DNA of 64,000 bases from Chalara sp. BL73 (Eukaryota; Ascomycota; Leotiomycetes; Helotiales): contig CAKJVC010000166.1 of the NCBI GenBank assembly GCA_918026815.1, forward strand, positions 1 through 64,000, in the 5' to 3' direction. Shown here piece by piece: positions 1-12,894 of the stretch (position 1 is the stretch's first letter; every line of letters starts with the position of its first letter). Both the position numbers and the translations under genes were made by a program. The notes under the pieces are model-generated. The model saw only the letters and a list, made by a program, of their open reading frames with translations, had not been told where the DNA came from and ran no database searches.

Positions 1-3000
1 TGAGGAACCTCTATGTTTGGGAATGGTGAAGTAAGCAGATAATTCTAAAGAACGCTTGAGCAATCCAGGTGACTTTTGAATCTCCTCGGCTGAGCCGATG
101 CTTCGTCGTGTCAACTCGATGCCCATGGCTACACTGTACTCAGAGGCAGAGGCGATCAGCTTCTTGGCCTCCTCTACCTCAGATTCAGTAGATACAGCGT
201 TGACGATGAGGGCGTGAAGAATGCCTTTGAAAATTTTGGCACAGTCTTCGAGCTTGTTAGCACGCATGGCATCGTATCCTTTCTGGAGATCCACGGATGC
301 CAAGGTTTCGATATCACGGGGAATAATAGGAAGAACGTTTCGGGGATTGGTCTCGTCAAGTGTTCTTCGGACGTAGTTGACCAGAGGAGGAAGACCAGCG
401 GATGCTGGGAGATATGTCTTGGTAGCTTGGTATACTTCAAGAAGCGCGGCTTCAGGGGCTCGAAGTTGACAGCACCAAGCTGACGATTTAGCAGCTGCAT
501 AGCACTCTCGAAAGATCCTCCGGCCACGTGATCTGCGGCCAATGGCGAATTGCGAGCCCAAAGATCTGCTTCGCTGATCCCAGCCCCACCAGCTTCTTCG
601 GTGTCCACATTGACGAAGCCTTCATCTTCAGGAACAATATCATCGCCCATGTCCCATCCACCTGCATCCTCGTCATCATCTGCATCAATTAGAGGCCCAG
701 TCTTCTTGGTACTTTCATCCTCAGCACCCTCTTCAAAGCCAAAACCATTGGACGTTGTTGCGGGCTCATCCTCTAATGACAATCCTTCAACCTGGCCAAG
801 TAGAGCCTTCTCGAAGAATGATTGGGATGTAGCTTTCGTGGGCCAGTTAGCCTTGTAGGTTGCGACAATAGGTTTAGGTGGAGTGAGGGAGATCCAAGGC
901 TCGGGAGTGTGATTTGATCTTCTGTAAGACCTGTGGCTTCTAAAATAGACGCACATTCCTCCTCAAGACCATGAGATTTAGCAGTCATATACGCGAGAGG
1001 ATCTTATGTAAGTTAGCATGTGTGCTTATTTTGTCTAGAAATGAACGACTTACAAAGGTCAATCTCCTTGAACATGTTGATTCTATCTTCAACATCTCCT
1101 AGGTATAAGGCGTTCTGGAATCTAGCGGTGAAGTCTCCACGGTGCTCGGCGATTCGAGCCATACGGGTGAGTTTAGCTTCATCACCTGTAGCTAGGTATA
1201 AGAAGGACAACTTGTCGAACTGTCGTAACTTTTGATATGTCATCTCAACAATTTGGTGGTTGCCGTGGGCGAGCGCCTCGGTGCTCAACCTTGACCAGAG
1301 TTTAGGCCTACTCTAGCTGCTTCGCCATCTCAACAGCAACATCTAGATTGCCACACTCAATCGCCAGTTCAAAGCGTGTTTGCGGATCCTGCACGAATTG
1401 AAGAGCAATCTCTGGGTAGCCTTTCTTTGCAAGTATGAAATAATGCTTTGGCCCACAAGACTCGAAGTTTTGATGATATGTAACATCTCCTCATAATTCC
1501 GCTTCACAAGAGCGAGCTTGAACCGGTATTCCGTGGGATCAATCTCCAATTTTTAGGCTTAGCATTACGATCTAAACAGTATACCGTATGCGACTTTACC
1601 CGCACAAGATACACAGTTTGGTCAAGAGTGCGCACGATGCCGTTATCACCATTGAGAAGGGTGTACTTGATGTGGTTGAGAGTAGAGTAGAGAAGCACGC
1701 CAGCATCATCCCAGGTTGCGCTTTTGATCCGGATAGTTTCGTGAAGCGTACTAACCTGCTCCAGAGTCTTTGTGACAATGGTCACATTGTGCTTGCTTAA
1801 TAAGGCAGCATAGAGGCCATCGTTAGACCATACGACGTACTTCACGCCAGCAACAGCAAGCTCAGCAGTGCTTTTCTTCTGTTGAATATCATAGAGGTGA
1901 ACAGCGGTAGGTGTAATAAGAAGTAGATTTCCAGTACCTCCAAAGTATATGTCAGTAGTTCCAGTAGGTGGCTTGATGGTCTTTGTTGTAGAGTTGGTCA
2001 AATCCTTGATATCTATTTGTTGACCAGCAGCGCTGAAAACTGCGAAACGATTTCGTGCTACAAACACAGCGGAGTTTCCCAAGCCACGGTGAGTAGCCGT
2101 AGCATCCATAGCGCCAGATCCATCCCTAGGTAGATTGATAAGCTCGTATGAGCCACCGTCCGCTGGTGATGTAACCAAAATCGCACGTTCAGCTGGGTTA
2201 TAGGAAAGTGACCGAGGCGGGACCCAAGGACTGCCAAGCTTCTTAAGAGTCAATAGAGTTGGGCTTTCGATGCTTTTTTGGAAATCATATGACCGAACAT
2301 GCTTGTCTTTTGTGATGAAGAAAAGGTTGTTCTGATAGAATGCCGAGGCAGGACGTTCCCGCTCAAGCTTGAATACCATAACACCATTGTCATGGCCAGC
2401 AGCGAACAGGTTGATCTCTGGATGAGCCGCAATGACCCAAAATCGATCGTTCTCTCGCTTGAAAGATTGCACGGACGTCCGCTTATTCAGATCCCATACA
2501 CGTATCGTCTTATCCTCCCCGACAGACAAGATCAGGTCTTGGTGGGGATGGAACAGGCACCCAGATGCATTTTGGAAATGACCCCGGCAAGTATCTACCT
2601 CCCACGCCTTGGTTTCGCTCATTCTCCAAAGTTTAACCAGCCTATCATCTCCAGCAGACACAATAAGTGGGAGGGTTGGGTGGAAAGCGACCCAGTTCAC
2701 CCCTCTGTCATGGCCCTCTAGCACAAATTTGACCACTGCATCTGTATTACCAAACATATCCGCTTGGTTCTGGTTTGATCTTGACATCTGATCTTCGAAT
2801 GTCATGGATGTAGGAGCTGAGTGCTTCTTCCGTAGACCTGAAATATCCCAAACACGTACAGATTGGTCCAACGAGGCTGAGACTACCAGGTCATCCTTAG
2901 GGTGAAATTGCGCGCACATTGTATAATGATTGTGTCCGGTCATAGTACAGACTGTTCGAGGTATTAGTGCATGATCCCACCCAAGCAAAATTTCCACTTA

Positions 3001-3517
3001 CTTAGAGATCTATTCTGCCAGTTCCAAATTCTAATTGTCTGATCATCAGAACTCGAAATAATCCAGGGAGCTCATGATGGAAAAAGACGGTCCGAACATA
3101 ATCCAAATGACCATTTAGGGTGAAGAGACATCTGCGAGTCTGATACGACCAGACCTTAATCTTATAATCATCTCCGCCAGACACGAAGAGGGGCTGTGTC
3201 TTGTGGAAGTCGATTCCTCTAACAGGCCCATCATGTTCCTCAAAGCGGTCAATCAGTGTACCCATGCGGTAGTCCCATAATTGAATAGTAGAGGAGTGTA
3301 AAGACACCAAAATCCATGGTCTATAAATTAGTTAGGAATAGAAGCGCAAAGGGAAATTCGGGCACTAAATACCTTTTAGGATGAAACGCAATGCCTTTTG
3401 CTCTAGAGGACTTGGACTCGAACTATAGGGCTTGTCAGAACCTACTGATATCTGCGCATCTTTAGCAAAGACAGCATGGCATACCTTCGTCAGCATAGTA
3501 GGAGAAGATGAAGCCAT
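1..3517 (-). CDS. COP1: Coatomer subunit alpha (alpha-COP), 3' end outside window, reading frame disrupted
   Basis: Alpha-COP is the scaffold subunit of the COPI coat that returns cargo from Golgi to ER. The start at 3517 gives [11 protein letters not shown], followed by exons joined by introns near 3421-3485, 3320-3370 and 2948-2995. WD40 repeats fill the N-terminal half (for example [12 protein letters not shown] and [15 protein letters not shown]). The helical and C-terminal parts follow ([28 protein letters not shown]), and a further intron lies near 1009-1060. The protein continues past base 1, so the last residues are missing. Similarity is strong throughout, but the frame breaks at six places: about 3065, 1550, 1421, 1309, 883-899 and 440. 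Five fit one missing base and one fits an extra base. Either this stretch has uncorrected sequence errors or it is a recently inactivated copy. The gene is divergent from UGGT across about 530 bp. Confidence 0.93.
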
Positions 3518-4047
3518 GGTGAAGGTTGCTGCGAGGGTCGAGGAGGCTTAGGTTTTGCGCATCAAGGACGCCAGGCGCCGAACTTAAGTATTTTCCACTT
3601 AATAGAATGTAGTGCAGAATACCGTATTCTTGAAATTAGGGTATTAAGGAGCGGTGTTGTGTTCGTGGGTGTTCGTCGTGAATTTGTGCGTATTGGTCGA
3701 TTCGCTGTCCAGATGCTTGCTGGTGGTGATGCTACGGTGGCCGCCTTGCGCTTTTGGTTCGTTGGAGCTTGGACGGGAGCTCCAGTCTTTTTGGTCAAGG
3801 TGTCCACAACGTCAGTCCCGTTGATTAATTGACTGTCAGCCTTGTCTTTCTTTTCAATTGTTTCCTCGCGTTGTAGGATAGACTACCATGCCTCATTTTA
3901 CCAGCATTTGAATCAAGGAAGCCCAATTCCGCTGGCGGACAGCTGCGTTCATTTATATCTGTCACCAGACTCGCAAGTATTGAATAAATCTAGCATACAC
4001 TGCAGCTTTCCACACTTAAAAGGACAATTTCTCGCAAGAACGACAAG
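3518..4047. promoter_or_regulatory. Shared intergenic promoter of alpha-COP and UGGT
   Basis: These 530 bp separate the starts of two divergently transcribed early-secretory genes. No other gene is visible. A CT-rich tract (about 3838-3880) precedes the UGGT side. Co-regulation of the two genes is an inference from the head-to-head arrangement only; I recognised no specific operator. Confidence 0.5.
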
Positions 4048-7000
4048 ATGGGGGCTTTGAAGTGGCCATGGGGCCTCACCAGCGCTTTGCTGGTATCTAC
4101 ATACCTTCATTCATTATGTGTTGCAGCTGCTCCATCGGTAAATGTTGCTTTGAAGGCATCTTTCTCCTCTGCGCCATACCTGATTGAGTTATTGTATTTT
4201 ACCCTTCTTGGTTATTTGCATATGTAGAAGCTGATTCTTCCATAGAGAAACTGCCGCAGACCAGAATGAGACTTCCTACTTTCCCCTTCTCGATAGAATA
4301 GCCGATGGGCGGTTCTCCAAGGCTGCCACAGACAAAGAGCTCTATGAAGAATTCGTAAATGTGCTTACAAATGATGGGCATATGCCAGATCCAGAATCCT
4401 TGTCTACATATAATTTCGCGCTATCAATGCGGTCTTCTGCCCCCAGAATAGAAGCACATTATCAATATTATCACACAGCCGCAGAGCCGTCTCTGCGGCC
4501 AGAAAATGATATATCATGTCCTACCTGGGTTCTATTTCATGGTAAACAATACTGCTCGCCGTCACTAGACAAATCCCTCGATACTATAGTCAGTACTTCG
4601 TAAGTTCTATGCTTCTTCATCACGAGGAGTCACTATTAATGATTTCGTGCAGCCAACTTGAGGAGCTACAGTTCGATAGAGTTCTAGGGAACTCATCTGC
4701 GCCATCATCAATATTGTATGCAGATATAACATCTCCGATCTTTGGCCAGTTCCATAAAACTTTGATTAAGACAGCTCGAGAAGGAAAAACTTCTTATCGT
4801 GTCCGTCATCGAAAGCCACTTACTACCAGAAAAACAGAAACGCCTCTCATCATTCCAGGCTATGGTGTGGAACTTGCTTTAAAAAGGACAGATTATATTG
4901 TTATCGATGATCGTGAAGATGAACAAAAGAAATCTGACAAGCCAGCCTCTGAGAAAGAGGTAAAATTTGAGGATGAAGAGTTTGCCGACTTGAAGCCACT
5001 TTCCACTTCAGAACTACTTGATCTTAGTATCAAAGCCTCCAGCTTTATAATGCAGAGTGAGAATTCTCTTGACACATTAGTGAAGCTCTCGCAAGATTTT
5101 CCGAAATATTCGAGCGCTATAGCGTCTCACAATGCCACTAAAGAGTTCATTGCAGAGCATGAATACAACCGTGCGCAGCTGGTTCCTGCTGGCTACAACG
5201 TGTGGTGGATGAACGGGGTCCAGTTGACTGAACGCAATATCAACAGTCTCAGTCTCCTTGATATCCTTAGAAAAGAAAGAAAGCTCATTTCTTCGGTTCG
5301 TGAACTTGGCCTGAGTAACCCACAGGCGATCGAACTCCTTGCTCATTCCAATATCTCCGCCGCTAAATCCGAAGATGAGCCGCAAAGATTCGACTGGAGA
5401 GATGAGATTGAAGGTGGAGGAGTCATAATCTGGATGAATAACATCGAGAAGGATAAGCGGTACTCGGACTGGCCTACGCCGCTCACAGCCGTAAGTAATT
5501 TTCCTTCTTCAATTGACCTACCACTAAAACAAATGTATAGATGCTTCAACGAACCTATCCGGGGCAACTTCCTGCAGTCAGAAGGGATTGTTTCAACCTC
5601 CTTGTTACCGCAGACCTCACTAATCCAGAGGATATTCGTCTTGTTACAGAGGTGCTTTTGAGTTTCGTGAAACGAAAACTTTCAATTCGCATTGGGTTTG
5701 TGCCTGTGACTACCACTGCAGAATCTACAAGCCAAGCTACCGTTGTTTATCACCTTCTTCAGACATATGGTCTATCTGCAGTATTTGCATATCTCGAGGA
5801 GTCTTTTGTTTCCTCCGGCTTAGCGTCGCCAAACAAATCAGTGTACGAGAAGGTTATCGACGGTCGGACCATTCGAGGCGATAGAGTTTCTCGAACATTA
5901 GAAGAAGTTCTCAAATCAGGTGACTACCAAGAAGCGGTCCAAGGGTCTAAGAAATGGATCCAAAGGCTATCCGCTGGTGGTAAAATTCCAACCATGTTTG
6001 TGAATGGTGTAGCAATTCCTCGCAATGAGGGTTTTCTCCAATCCTTAAGCACGAGAGTTACCACCGACCTGCATGCAATCCAGCAGGCTATATTCAACGA
6101 TGTGTTTGAAGCAGATACTTGGCTACCCGCTTTTTTCTTAGTGCATGCAGTCAAGAAGCGTAACGCATTAGTTGTACCAGAGGATGAGAAGACATTGAAA
6201 ATATTTGATGTCAACAAACTTGTTAAAGACAATCAAAAAATCTTCGACACTTTTCCACGTCTGGCAGTTGACTCGTCTGCCACAAAAGAGGACTGGGCTC
6301 ACCTGATTGTATTGGCTGATCTTGACACGGCAGAGGGCAGGAAGCTTCTTACAGCTGCGACCCTATTTCGAGATGCTCACCCATACGTTGAGCTTCTCAT
6401 TGTGCATAACTCTGCGCCAGATGGGATTACGGCTGCCAGTAATAACTTTTTCAAGCATGTACTACACAACAAATACGAGGCCTTTGGTAATGTTCAAGTC
6501 CTGACTGATCTTCTACCCATATTGGATGTGGGAGAGCACAATGTTGAACAACAAGATGCCGATCAATTTTGGCATTCCGCTCGTCCATTGATTGAATCAT
6601 TATCTTTGAAACCTGGAGAGAATGGGCTCCTTCTCAATGGACGATTAGTTGGCCCTATTCCGACGTCGACAGAACTTGAATTGGAAGATTTCGAGCAACT
6701 GCTTGAATACGAGAAAACCAAGCGGATTTTGCCTGCTTACAGGGCCATCGAAGCACTTTCTTTATCGGAAACGATTAAGAATCCTCTTGCCAAAGCAAAA
6801 TTATCATCAATTGCTGCTCTTTCAACCATATCAGACAAGCCACCGGGAATCCATGAAGAAGCTCCTCTAATCAGAATGAATTTGGATGCCTGGAATTCTT
6901 CTCATACAGCAATAGAAATTGGTGACATAAGCACGTCTAGCATCCAAATGACCGTCATTGTAGACCCGGCTAGTGAAGGCGGTCAACGATGGATTCCCAT

Positions 7001-8663
7001 CTTGAAGGTAGTCTCGGAGCTTGATGGAGTATATGTGAAGATCTACCTCAATCCAAAGGAGCGCCTCGCTGAACTCCCAGTGAAAAGGTTTTATAGATAT
7101 GTCTTGCACTCAAAACCTACCTTTGATGATGCTGGGGCTCTTCAAACTCTGGGAGCTTCATTTAGCGGTGTTCCGCAGGAAGCTCTTTTAACCGTCGGTC
7201 TGGACATCCCTCCAGCATGGCTTGTAGCACCAAAGGTTTCGATTCATGACCTGGATAACATAAAATTAAGCTCGATTAAGGGTGATGTGGAAGCTCTCTA
7301 CGAGCTTGAATATATTCTCATAGAAGGGCACTCTCGTGAAGTGCCTAGTAATGCCGCTCCACGTGGAGCACAACTTGTCCTTGGAACCCAAAGAGATCCC
7401 CATTTTGCCGATACTATTATCATGGCAAACTTAGGATATTTTCAGTTTAAAGCCAATCCAGGTTTCTACAAGATCGATTTACAACAGGGTCGCAGCTCCG
7501 AAATTTATAGCATCGAAAGCATTGGCTCCCAAGGCTGGAGTCCAGTGCTAGGCGATGAAAGCACTGAAGTCGTTCTAATGAGCTTCCAAGGCGCCACCAT
7601 ATATCCTCGACTGTCACGCAAAGAGGGAATGGATCTTGAAGATGTTCTTGAAGCCAAGGCAGATTCTCCATTAGACTTTGTCTCGCGGGGTCTGAACTTC
7701 GCACAGGGAATACTTGGGAAAGGCAAAGCGGTCGCCGAGAAGGAAGTGCACGCTGATATTAATATCTTTTCAGTCGCAAGTGGCCACTTGTACGAGCGTA
7801 TGTTGAACATTATGATGGTCAGTGTCATGAAGAACACGAAGCACTCGGTCAAGTTCTGGTTCATTGAACAGTTCTTATCACCTTCCTTTAAAGATTTCAT
7901 ACCGTATCTGGCAGCAGAGTATGGGTTCAAGTACGAAATGGTCACATATAAATGGCCCCACTGGCTGCGAGCACAGACGGAGAAGCAGCGTGAGATCTGG
8001 GGCTACAAGATTCTTTACCTTGATGTTCTCTTTCCCTTATCACTAGATAAAGTGATTTTTGTTGACGCAGACCAAATTGTTCGGACTGACATGATCGAAT
8101 TGGTCAATCACGATCTGAAGGGCGCGCCTTACGGGTTCACACCCATGTGTGATAGTCGAGTAGAAATGGAAGGCTTCCGTTTTTGGAAACAGGGGTACTG
8201 GGAGAAATTCTTACGCGGCCTGCCATATCATATTTCTGCACTCTACGTCGTTGACCTACAACGCTTCCGCACAATGGCGGCAGGTGATAGGCTCCGCCAA
8301 CAGTATCATCAGCTATCTGCTGATCCACAAAGTCTTTCCAATCTGGATCAAGACTTGCCGAACCACATGCAGTCGCTTCTCCCAATTCATAGTTTACCAC
8401 AAGAATGGTTGTGGTGCGAAACCTGGTGCAGCGATGAGAGTCTGAAGGACGCAAAGACAATTGACCTGTGTAATAATCCACAAACTAAGGAACCTAAATT
8501 GGATAGGGCTAGAAGACAGGTCCCCGAATGGACTGTGTATGACGACGAGATTGCTGCAGTTGATAGGAAACGCAAGACACAAAACGCGGCTACGGAGAAG
8601 AATACGAAAAGTAGAACTTTAGAAGCACAAGAGACAAACACAAGGAAGAAGGATGAGCTGTAG
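4048..8663 (+). CDS. UDP-glucose:glycoprotein glucosyltransferase (UGGT)
   Basis: UGGT is an ER-lumen folding sensor that reglucosylates misfolded N-glycoproteins so they re-enter the calnexin cycle. Four exons (4048-4193, 4246-4599, 4653-5490, 5541-8663) join in frame to about 1,486 residues, the usual family size. A hydrophobic signal peptide (LTSALLVSTYLHSLCVAAAPS) fits ER entry. A long thioredoxin-like region follows. The C-terminal GT24 catalytic domain (about residues 1180-1450) contains DINIFSVASGHLYERM, the metal-binding DAD in VIFVDADQIVRTDM (about residue 1288) and the conserved WLWCETWC. The protein ends in KKDEL, an ER retrieval signal. The start at 4048 was chosen because it opens the signal peptide. 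The open frame of over 3 kb in the last exon contrasts with the broken alpha-COP frame next door. Confidence 0.96.
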
Positions 8664-9181
8664 ACATATGTACCAAGTACTGAATGAATTTGAGCCTTTG
8701 TAGACTATATTTTCCGGTTATATGTTGCCCTTATACCACTGCTACTACCTTAGTTCGGTCTCTTAAGAGTTTAAATAGTTCCCAGCAGATATCTGACACC
8801 TGATGAACACCAGATGCTCTCTATGATTTTACAGATGGGTTTTCACGCAATAACTCATATGGCTAGTTGTAAGGCTTGCACACAGTGGAAGTGACGTGAT
8901 TCCCAAAGCAGACTTCATTTCACTTTCAACTTTGCTTCACCTTTGATTCACTTTATAGATCAGGCACAATAGCAAAGTGTAACCTTAACAACAATGACAG
9001 ATACGTGTTGCATCCCCATATTCTTCCCACCTCTTTCTTCCTTTCAACCTACTTTCACACCCAACCGATTTTGTATGCGCCTTTCTAAACCAGAATTCTT
9101 GTCTACTCCTACTCCTGTTTTGATCATTGGCACACAAATATCTGAGACTGTCTTCTCCAATTCAGTGAGTAAGCAAGCAAG
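8664..9181. other. Intergenic, no gene seen
   Basis: The 3' flank of UGGT and the upstream region of the next gene. It contains pyrimidine-rich stretches (about 8910-9060). I found no credible exon, RNA gene or repeat. Confidence 0.5.
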
Positions 9182-11049
9182 ATGAATAACCAGAACGACA
9201 TGGATGAGTTTGAGGCAGAAGCTGAATTTAGGGCTGGTATTGCAGCTATTACAAAGGTTCCTTATCATATCAAGATTGCTGAGACTGCAGCTGCCGTCGC
9301 AGATGTTTGTGCATCTAGTGGAGCTCTGAATAGTGCTACTGAACGTGTATTACAAGTTGCGCAAGATTACTTACAGCGACAAAATGCTCGGTGTGCACCA
9401 CAAGTGGCTCAAACAACTCAGCCTATCCCTCAAGTCAACACAAATGTTGCTCTTGTTGGTTCTGGTTATTCACCTCCCAATATTCTAGCAGTGGCAGCTG
9501 GCAGCATCACCCAAGCTGGTTCTGTGATTCATGATCACTCTCCACCAACACCTACTGCATCACATATAGGTGATTCAACAAATAACTCGTCGCAACTTAG
9601 CTCCGTTGGAACTCCCATTTCAGGAAGGTTTAACTCACCAAACGCAAACTATTCAACAGAGACCACAGCTCAAGGTGATACTTCCGTGAATAATATGGTA
9701 AGTGATATAACCACAGCCTGAAACACTAATAATTAACAACACGCAGGCATCCTCTGCTACTACTGAGAATGTTGACGACAATCAAAAGCATATCCTGGAT
9801 GTTGTCGATGATATCGTTGACAATATCACGACCAACTATACTGAAAATATCATCGAGAACTATAGTCCTGATGTGAATCCTAGTTCCTCATCTAGTACCA
9901 CATGCAATTCAAGTAAATCTTCAACAGTGAGTAATATCCACAACCATACCTGCCAGTCACAGGCTAAAGCGTAAAGCCATTGCTAATATCTCGCAGAACT
10001 CCATCACAGCAAAGCACAAGCCTATCGCTCCCCGTGGAACAAAGTATCTCTGGGCTGACAACTCTCAATACCGCTCCCTCTCTGCCCTCCCCTTTAAGCT
10101 CGGTGTCCCCAACACAGCTCTTCTCACCGTGTACTTAAAGGCAACAACGGGTGTCATCTATCCTTACCACAAGCCTCTCGGCCTCAAAGAGCCTAATTGG
10201 AATGACCGCAAGTTCATTGATCGCTGTAATGGCTGGATCCATCAACTCATCATGCGCCACCTCAACAACAACCCCGACAACGCAGCTTCGTCCACCAAGC
10301 GTGGCTCACGCCCTCAATGGAGCATGATCGAGCATGATTATCTGCACGCCCTGATTGAGCAAGCTATCGAAAAGTCTGCCACGGGTGGTTTGAGTGATGC
10401 GGATTGGAGGACTATTAGCGAGAAGCAGAATCGGAGATTTGTGGGCAGGATGCTGGCTGTTGGACAAGCATTCTATCAGAGCCGTAGAGCAGCTGAGGGT
10501 AAGAAGAAGGCTTGGACTACGGTCAACCAGAAGGAGAGGGTTTTCGAAGAACGCTCTGTCGACGCTTTGAGAAGTGCTGTTAGAGGCTGGCCAGAGACAA
10601 AGAAGATGATGAGCGATGCAAAAGCTGAGAAGACCAAGGAGCTTCTTAATGCTGCTAGTGATGACGACGGTGACGGCGTAGGCGCCAACTTCACGGCTCA
10701 GGGTGTCAAGCGATCTCTTGCTCCTTCTCCAGCTTCTCCTTTCATGGAGGGTATTAGAACTCATGGCATGAAGCGCAAGTGGCCGGACAGCGAGGTGACT
10801 GATGTCGGTGACGAAGATGTTGATGCAAGTGACCTAGCCGAGAACGTCGCTGTCAAGCGTAACAAGACTGGTAAGAAGTCGCCATCAGCCTCACCTCTCA
10901 CAGAGGGTATCCAAACTCGTAGCACAAAGTACGAGCTAGCTGAGGATGAAGAGGCTTCCAGCAATGACGATACTATCGAGCTTGATGAGCAATCTGAGGA
11001 GTCTTCCGAGCGCAGCAAAATTAATGGAAATTCAACGGACTTGATCTAG
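9182..11049 (+). CDS. Hypothetical protein with a Myb/SANT-like segment
   Basis: Not recognised as a named family. Three exons (9182-9697, 9747-9926, 9997-11049) join in frame to about 582 residues, with GTAAGT and GTGAGT donors. The N-terminal third is Ser/Thr/Gln rich and looks disordered. The central part has a Myb/SANT-like pattern of spaced aromatic residues (PQWSMIEHDYLHALIEQAI then DWRTISEKQNRRF). The C-terminal third is acidic and lysine rich, with putative nuclear-localisation clusters and an internal repeated motif (SPASPFMEGIRTHGMKRK and SPSASPLTEGIQTRSTKY). A nuclear or DNA-binding role is a guess from composition. The upstream flank is ordinary, and the start at 9182 is the first ATG of the open frame. 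Confidence 0.8.
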
Positions 11050-11985
11050 AAATTTATTGACATTCAGACTGAGGGAACGGACGTTGAATTATAGATGCTT
11101 TGTTGCTACTCTTTGCTTTCAGATTTGTAAAGACGAAGGCTCTTTTACAGGAATATGACCTACATTGGCTACTGATATGACATGCTAGGTAGCAACAATT
11201 GCAGAGTTCTGTGAGCTGAATTATATAGTATTCCCGTGACATTTGTTTTATGTGCTAAATTTTTATCAATGTTTTGTCAGATTTGACGTTTGTTCCACAT
11301 CATTACATGCATTGCATCTTTCAAGCATATCAACAGACTCTTCGATTTCGCAGTTTTTTGAAGTTCAAGCAGGCCCAGTCATCTGGTTGGAAATACTGAG
11401 AGAGCAATAATTGGAGCTCTATAATGAAATTCAGATTGGCTCTCGAATAAATAATAGCTACGATTTTAGTTTTGATTGCTGGAGGCTCCACACGTGGCTG
11501 TAAGCCTTTATGACTTATCCAGAAAGGAAAAGTCTTTTGACATAGGTATAGATAATCAAGGAAAACAATCTAGATGATAAAATGAACCTTTAGATATAGT
11601 CTCTAAGACTCGGCCAAGCTCCTACAATTGCAATCACAGGCAAGCCTCACTCGCACCTCTTTATTTTCGAACGTCTTTAGCGAGATTCAGGGGCCATCGT
11701 GAAGCCAGCGGGTCGAGAGGTTCTAATCATATCAGGCGGTGATGCAGCATCAATTGTTCCTCTATTAGATATTAAGCAAGCTAGATGCTAAAGATAACCC
11801 TACGCAACTCTAGCCTCTTCTCTAACAATAATACATCGCTCCCGCATCAGGTGCTAACTCCATATGCCAAGCCATGTCTCCGGGACCGGCAAAACATTTA
11901 TCCTGAAACCTCAACTTTTATCAACCTCATCCCATCACCAGCAGAGCATCTACCCCCATCCGCCATTGCACAGCACAACGCCAAC
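11050..11985. other. Intergenic, no gene seen
   Basis: About 0.9 kb of moderately AT-rich DNA between two plus-strand genes. Short open frames here have no family resemblance. The last 200 bp are C-rich and probably form the promoter and 5' leader of the ribosomal protein gene. Confidence 0.45.
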
Positions 11986-12894
11986 ATGGCAACATTACAG
12001 AAGACCCTCAAGGCCAGCACAGGCGCAGCGGCGCATTCCCAACGCTTAATCAACGCGGTGGTCGTCTCAGCAGGCCTCATGGATAAAACCGTCAAGGTGC
12101 GAATCGGGACGCAGGAATGGAATGCGCACATCCGGAAGGTATCCCCCCCCCCTCTCTTTCATATCCAACATCCCCAATGCCCGCAACATTCAGCTCCTCA
12201 AATGGCAAAGATTGCCCAGCAACGCCCCGACCCCGCTCCCCATGCCAAAAACACAACCAAATTATCCTCGAGAGAGTTTCCAAAGCTGGAGCAGACGCTG
12301 ATTTAACCCCCCTAGAACTTCAACAAGACAGCCCACCTCCTGGTGCACGACCCGCGCTCCTCCCTGAGAACAGGCGACGTCGTGGCCATCACGCCGGGCT
12401 GGCGCGCCTCCAAGCACGTCCACCACGTGGTGGACCACATCATCGCGCCGTTCGGGGAGCCGATCGATGCCCGGCCCGCGGTGATGTCCGAGGCCGAGCG
12501 CGTGGCGGAGAGGGAGCAGCAGAGGGCCGCGAAGGTGGAGAGGAGGAGGCTGCGGGATCTGGAGAGGGCGGGCGAGACAGGTGTGAGGATGGAGCATGGG
12601 AGCGAGGATTTGCTCGAGGGCGGTGTGGTTGAGGAAGCCGGCGGGGAGGTGTTGAGTAGGGCGGAGAGGGATCGGAGGGGACATGCTGAGAAGGTGCTGG
12701 CGAGGGAGGAGAGGAGGGCGAGGGTCGCGGCGTTGAAGGCTGCTGGCGGTCAGGAGGGCGCAGAAGTCGATGAGGATGCCGGGACGTTGAAGAAGGTAGA
12801 GGATGCGTTCGAGAAGAAGAGGATAGAGAGTGAAGAAGGGAAGACGGGAGAGGAAGCGCCGAAGCAGGAGAAGAAGGGATGGTTCTCGTTATAA
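11986..12894 (+). CDS. Mitochondrial small ribosomal subunit protein uS17m
   Basis: A component of the mitochondrial 30S-like subunit. Exons 11986-12138 and 12316-12894 join at AAG|GT...AG|AAC to give about 243 residues. The first 100 residues carry the S17 fold: SAGLMDKTVKVRIGTQEWN, then FNKTAHLLVHDPRSSLRTGD, then VVAITPGWRASKHVHHVVD. Bacterial S17 is about 85 residues. Here a highly charged Glu/Arg/Lys-rich C-terminal extension of about 130 residues follows, as is common in fungal mitoribosomal proteins. The second exon is much more GC rich than neighbouring genes, with codon choice to match. The start at 11986 was chosen because it begins MATLQKTLKAS directly before the S17 core. The upstream open frame without this ATG is not family-like. 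Confidence 0.9.
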
